Assembly (NCBI GenBank): GCA_029858845.1
Contig: JAOUEG010000059.1
Location: forward strand, 1 to 9,096
Length of the DNA stretch: 9,096 nucleotides
Source of the DNA: Chloroflexota bacterium
GTDB lineage: Bacteria > Chloroflexota > Limnocylindria > Limnocylindrales > CSP1-4
Direction: 5' to 3'
Numbering within the stretch: the first letter of the stretch is position 1; every line of letters starts with the position of its first letter. A program made the position numbers and the translations under genes. The notes beneath the pieces are model-generated. The model did no database searches and was not told the origin of the DNA. It saw only the letters and a list, made by a program, of their open reading frames with translations. Below are positions 7,051 through 9,096 of this stretch, in pieces.

Positions 7051-8003
7051 CCGGGTCGAGCGACTCGCGGGATCTCACTGCCGGTGCGGCGCCTTCGGGT
7101 GGGACGCAGCACTTGGGCATCGATCTCGGCGGAACGAACCTCAAGTGGGCGGTCATCGAGCGCGGGTCGGACGCCTGGCAGGTCCTCGATCGCGGACGTG
7201 TGCGGACCCCGGCATCCGGCGGTCCGGACGCCGTCGTGGGCCGCATGGTCGACCTGGCCCGTGAGGCCGCGGAGCGATGGCCCGCGATCGGGTCGGTCGG
7301 CGTCGGGGTCCCGGGCCTGTACGACCCGGCAACGGGTCGCACGCGGTTCATCGTGAACATCCCGGGTGCGTGGGCCGACCACCCGGTCGCTGAACCGATC
7401 GCGACGGCCGTGGAGCGACCCGTGGCGCTCATCAACGATGCCCGGGCCTTCGGGCTTGCCGAACTGCGGCTCGGCGCGGGTCGCGGGGCGCGTTCGATGG
7501 TGGGGCTCACGCTGGGAACCGGAGTCGGCGGCGTGATCGCGATCGACGGCCGGATCCACCTCGGCCATGACGGGACCGCCGGCGAGCTCGGGCACCAGAC
7601 GATCGATCCAGACGGGCCGACCTGCGGCTGCGGCGACAACGGCTGCCTGGAAGCCTTCGTCCGCGCGGACCGATTTGCCGAGGCGTGCGGGACCGCCACG
7701 GTGAAGGAGGCGGTCATCGCGGCGCGAGCCGGCGATGCGCGGGCCATGGCCGGGGTCCTTCGGGTGGGACGCTACCTCGGGATCGGGATCGCCAACATGA
7801 TCGAGGTCATCACGCCGGACCGGGTCGTCATCGGAGGCGGGATCTCCGCCGCCTCGGATCTCCTGTTCGGGCCGATCCGGACGGAGCTGGAGCGCCGCGT
7901 CCGGACGACTTCGCTGGCGCGTGTCGAGATGGTCGTGGCGGAGCTCGGGACGTGGGCCGGGTCCATCGGCGCGGCCGTCCACGGGGCGGACGAGGCGCCC
8001 TGA
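7047..8003 (+). CDS. ROK-family sugar kinase (glucokinase-like)
   Basis: 318-residue cytoplasmic kinase of the ROK family, expected to phosphorylate a hexose or related sugar with ATP. Visible motifs: the phosphate-binding DLGGTN (26-31), GVGVPG (85-90), catalytic Asp131 in INDARAFG (129-136), the second phosphate loop LTLGTGVGG (154-162), ELGH (180-183), and the zinc-binding cluster C193, C195, C200 with H183. VVIGGGIS (260-267) is the adenosine-binding segment. All key residues are present, so it should be active. No N-terminal helix-turn-helix is seen, so this is a kinase rather than a ROK repressor. GTG at 7047 overlaps the binding-protein stop (GTGA), with AAAGGT 8 nt upstream, which implies coupled translation and a shared substrate. 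ROK kinases act on glucose, fructose, allose or N-acyl hexosamines; the sequence alone does not choose. Confidence 0.92.
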   Translation: MTGSSDSRDLTAGAAPSGGTQHLGIDLGGTNLKWAVIERGSDAWQVLDRGRVRTPASGGPDAVVGRMVDLAREAAERWPAIGSVGVGVPGLYDPATGRTRFIVNIPGAWADHPVAEPIATAVERPVALINDARAFGLAELRLGAGRGARSMVGLTLGTGVGGVIAIDGRIHLGHDGTAGELGHQTIDPDGPTCGCGDNGCLEAFVRADRFAEACGTATVKEAVIAARAGDARAMAGVLRVGRYLGIGIANMIEVITPDRVVIGGGISAASDLLFGPIRTELERRVRTTSLARVEMVVAELGTWAGSIGAAVHGADEAP

Positions 8004-8048
8004 GCGACACCCGGGAGGGCGTTCGGCGAGCCGGGCAAGCGACGACAT

Positions 8049-8081
8049 CGCTCATCCGAGCGGTTGCATCTCAGATGAGCG
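8049..8081. promoter_or_regulatory. Candidate operator: 12-bp inverted repeat
   Basis: The arms CGCTCATCCGAG (8049-8060) and CTCAGATGAGCG (8070-8081) are inverted copies matching at 11 of 12 positions (mismatch C8057/A8073) around a 9-bp centre. The repeat straddles the -35 box of the predicted regulator promoter, and its right arm fills the spacer. Its position just upstream of a SorC-type regulator suggests an autoregulatory binding site. It could also fold as an RNA hairpin after the kinase gene, but no T-tract follows, which argues against an intrinsic terminator. Confidence 0.5.
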
Positions 8082-8092
8082 CTGAGTAGCAT
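8064..8092 (+). promoter_or_regulatory. Predicted promoter of the SorC-type regulator, likely leaderless
   Basis: TTGCAT (8064-8069) and TAGCAT (8087-8092) are separated by exactly 17 bp. Six bases after the -10 box comes the G of the GTG start at 8099, the usual distance to a transcription start. No Shine-Dalgarno sequence precedes that GTG, so a leaderless mRNA is the simplest reading. Confidence 0.45.
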
Positions 8093-8098
8093 CTTCCT

Positions 8099-9058
8099 GT
8101 GCCGGTCACCGCGGATCCCGCGCTGGACAGCCTCTCGACGGAGGTCGCGAGGCTCTTCTTCGACCGGCAGATGACCAAGGTGGAGATCGCCGCCCACCTG
8201 GGAATCTCCCGGTTCCGTGTCGCGCGACTCGTCGACAACGCGGTCGCAGAGGGGATCGTTCGGATCGAGTACCGGGATGTGCCGGCCGAGGATCGCGCGC
8301 TCGCCACGGCGATGGAGGAACGTTTCGACCTCGACCTGTGCGTCGTGGCGCGCGGCGATGACGGTTCGGCAACGAGACTCGCCGGTCCGGTCCTGCACGG
8401 TCTGATCGGGCCTGACGACGTGGTCGGCGTGGCCTGGGGCTCCACACTGGCGGCGGTCGTCCGCGAGATCCCGGAGCGCGGCCGGTCGTCCATCGAGGTC
8501 GTACAGCTGGCAGGCAGCTCGACGCGGCTGGATCGCGTGCGCGATGCGGGGGAGCTGGCTCGGGCCTTGGCCGATCGCCTCGGCGCCGTCTGCCATCCGA
8601 TCTATGCGCCGACCTTCGTGCCCACGGCGGCGTTGCGGGACGCGCTGCTGGAGCAGCCCGAGGTGGCGGAGACAGCCGGCCGCTTCCGGTCGGTGACGAT
8701 CGCGATCGTGGGCATCGGAGCCATCCCGGCCGATGATCCCCGCAACTCCGGCGCCTCATCCTCCCTGCTCCGCTCGGGCGGCCTCGACGACGACGCCGTT
8801 GCCGACCTGGTGGCGGCCGGGGCGGTCGGCGACCTCATCGTCCACCCGTTCGATGCGGCTGGTCGGTTCGTGGCTCCCGAGCTGGCGGCCCGCGCCGTGG
8901 CGATCGGCGTCGGCGACCTGCGCGCGATCGCGCGGGTCGTGGCCGTCGCGTCCGGCAGCGGCAAGGCGCCAGCGATCCGAGGCGCGCTCGCCACGGGGGT
9001 GATCGACGTACTCGTGACGGACGCTCCGACGGCACGCGCCGTCATGGAGTCCGGCTGA
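8099..9058 (+). CDS. SorC-family sugar-responsive transcriptional regulator
   Basis: 319-residue cytoplasmic DNA-binding regulator. An N-terminal helix-turn-helix (about 12-55; TKVEIAAHLGISRFRVARLV at 26-45) is followed by the SorC sugar-phosphate-binding domain (about 62-315). Typical signatures of that domain are GVAWGSTL (110-117), GAVGDL (241-246) and KAPAIRGALATGVIDVLVTD (289-308). Members bind phosphorylated sugars or polyols and control their own catabolic operons. The start is forced: an in-frame TAG lies at 8087-8089 and the next ATG (residue 25) would cut into the conserved first helix, so GTG 8099 is the only good start although it lacks a ribosome-binding site. The stop overlaps the next gene's ATG by one base. 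The ligand is unknown; the neighbouring ROK kinase could make the phosphorylated inducer. Confidence 0.9.
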   Translation: MPVTADPALDSLSTEVARLFFDRQMTKVEIAAHLGISRFRVARLVDNAVAEGIVRIEYRDVPAEDRALATAMEERFDLDLCVVARGDDGSATRLAGPVLHGLIGPDDVVGVAWGSTLAAVVREIPERGRSSIEVVQLAGSSTRLDRVRDAGELARALADRLGAVCHPIYAPTFVPTAALRDALLEQPEVAETAGRFRSVTIAIVGIGAIPADDPRNSGASSSLLRSGGLDDDAVADLVAAGAVGDLIVHPFDAAGRFVAPELAARAVAIGVGDLRAIARVVAVASGSGKAPAIRGALATGVIDVLVTDAPTARAVMESG

Positions 9059-9096
9059 TGGGCCGGCTCCAGGGCAAAGGCATCCTCGTGACCGGC
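9058..9096 (+). CDS. Probable short-chain dehydrogenase/reductase, N-terminal fragment
   Basis: The window ends 13 codons into this frame. ATG at 9058 overlaps the regulator stop (TGATG) and has GGAG 8 nt upstream. The peptide MGRLQGKGILVTG matches the typical opening of short-chain dehydrogenases: a short lead, L-x-G-K, a hydrophobic strand, then the TG that begins the TGxxxGxG NAD(P)-binding loop. Next to a sugar kinase and a SorC regulator, a sugar or polyol dehydrogenase would fit. The family call rests on very few residues. Confidence 0.6.
   Translation, partial: MGRLQGKGILVTG

Noticed and set aside
6741..8048. A 435-codon minus-strand frame opposite the sugar-binding protein and ROK kinase
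   Set aside because: Low-complexity Arg/Pro/Ser translation without motifs, antisense to two clear genes; a shadow of high-GC coding.
8049..8081. The inverted repeat after the kinase as an intrinsic terminator
   Set aside because: No T-tract follows the stem, and its overlap with a promoter-like pair fits an operator better.
1..9096. Search for tRNA, rRNA, insertion sequence, toxin-antitoxin, defence or phage genes
   Set aside because: None was recognised. Gene density, strand blocks and codon style are those of normal chromosomal genes, with no sign of recent transfer.

Overview
The window comes from a GC-rich bacterium (about two-thirds G+C by eye, strong G/C preference at third codon positions, frequent GTG and TTG starts). 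A rho / LysM-M23 peptidase / obgE / nadD / rsfS gene order and an Obg protein with a C-terminal OCT-type domain fit a high-GC Chloroflexota lineage (Limnocylindria-like) or, less likely, an Actinomycetota. This placement is an inference from gene content and style; no marker in the window settles it.

The left 5.8 kb (1-5810) is a minus-strand block of housekeeping genes. In transcription order it holds rho (transcription termination factor), a membrane-anchored LysM-M23 cell-wall peptidase, obgE (ribosome-associated GTPase), nadD (NAD synthesis), rsfS (ribosomal silencing factor) and the first 40 codons of a lipoprotein that runs off the left edge. obgE-nadD-rsfS are tightly packed and probably coupled through stop/start overlaps (TTGA, GTGA). 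rho has a recognisable promoter (TTGACG-18 bp-TATGCT), which places its real start well inside the longest reading frame and leaves a leader of roughly 140 nt. Hairpins follow the rho stop codon.

The right 3.2 kb (5908-9096) is a divergent plus-strand carbohydrate-use cassette: a periplasmic sugar-binding lipoprotein of an ABC importer, a ROK-family sugar kinase overlapping it by 4 bases, a SorC-type sugar-responsive repressor/activator, and the first 13 codons of what looks like a short-chain dehydrogenase. No ABC permease or ATPase gene lies in the window. The logic is sugar capture (binding protein), phosphorylation (ROK) and oxidation (dehydrogenase) under a regulator that senses a phosphorylated sugar.

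The most noteworthy signal is the 95-bp gap between the kinase and the SorC regulator. It contains a 12-bp inverted repeat with one mismatch (8049-8081) interleaved with a promoter-like TTGCAT-17 bp-TAGCAT pair. The predicted transcription start coincides with the GTG start codon, so the regulator mRNA may be leaderless and autoregulated. I see no mobile element, CRISPR array, tRNA or rRNA, and no clearly new system: most of the window is ordinary core genome plus a sugar-utilisation operon.
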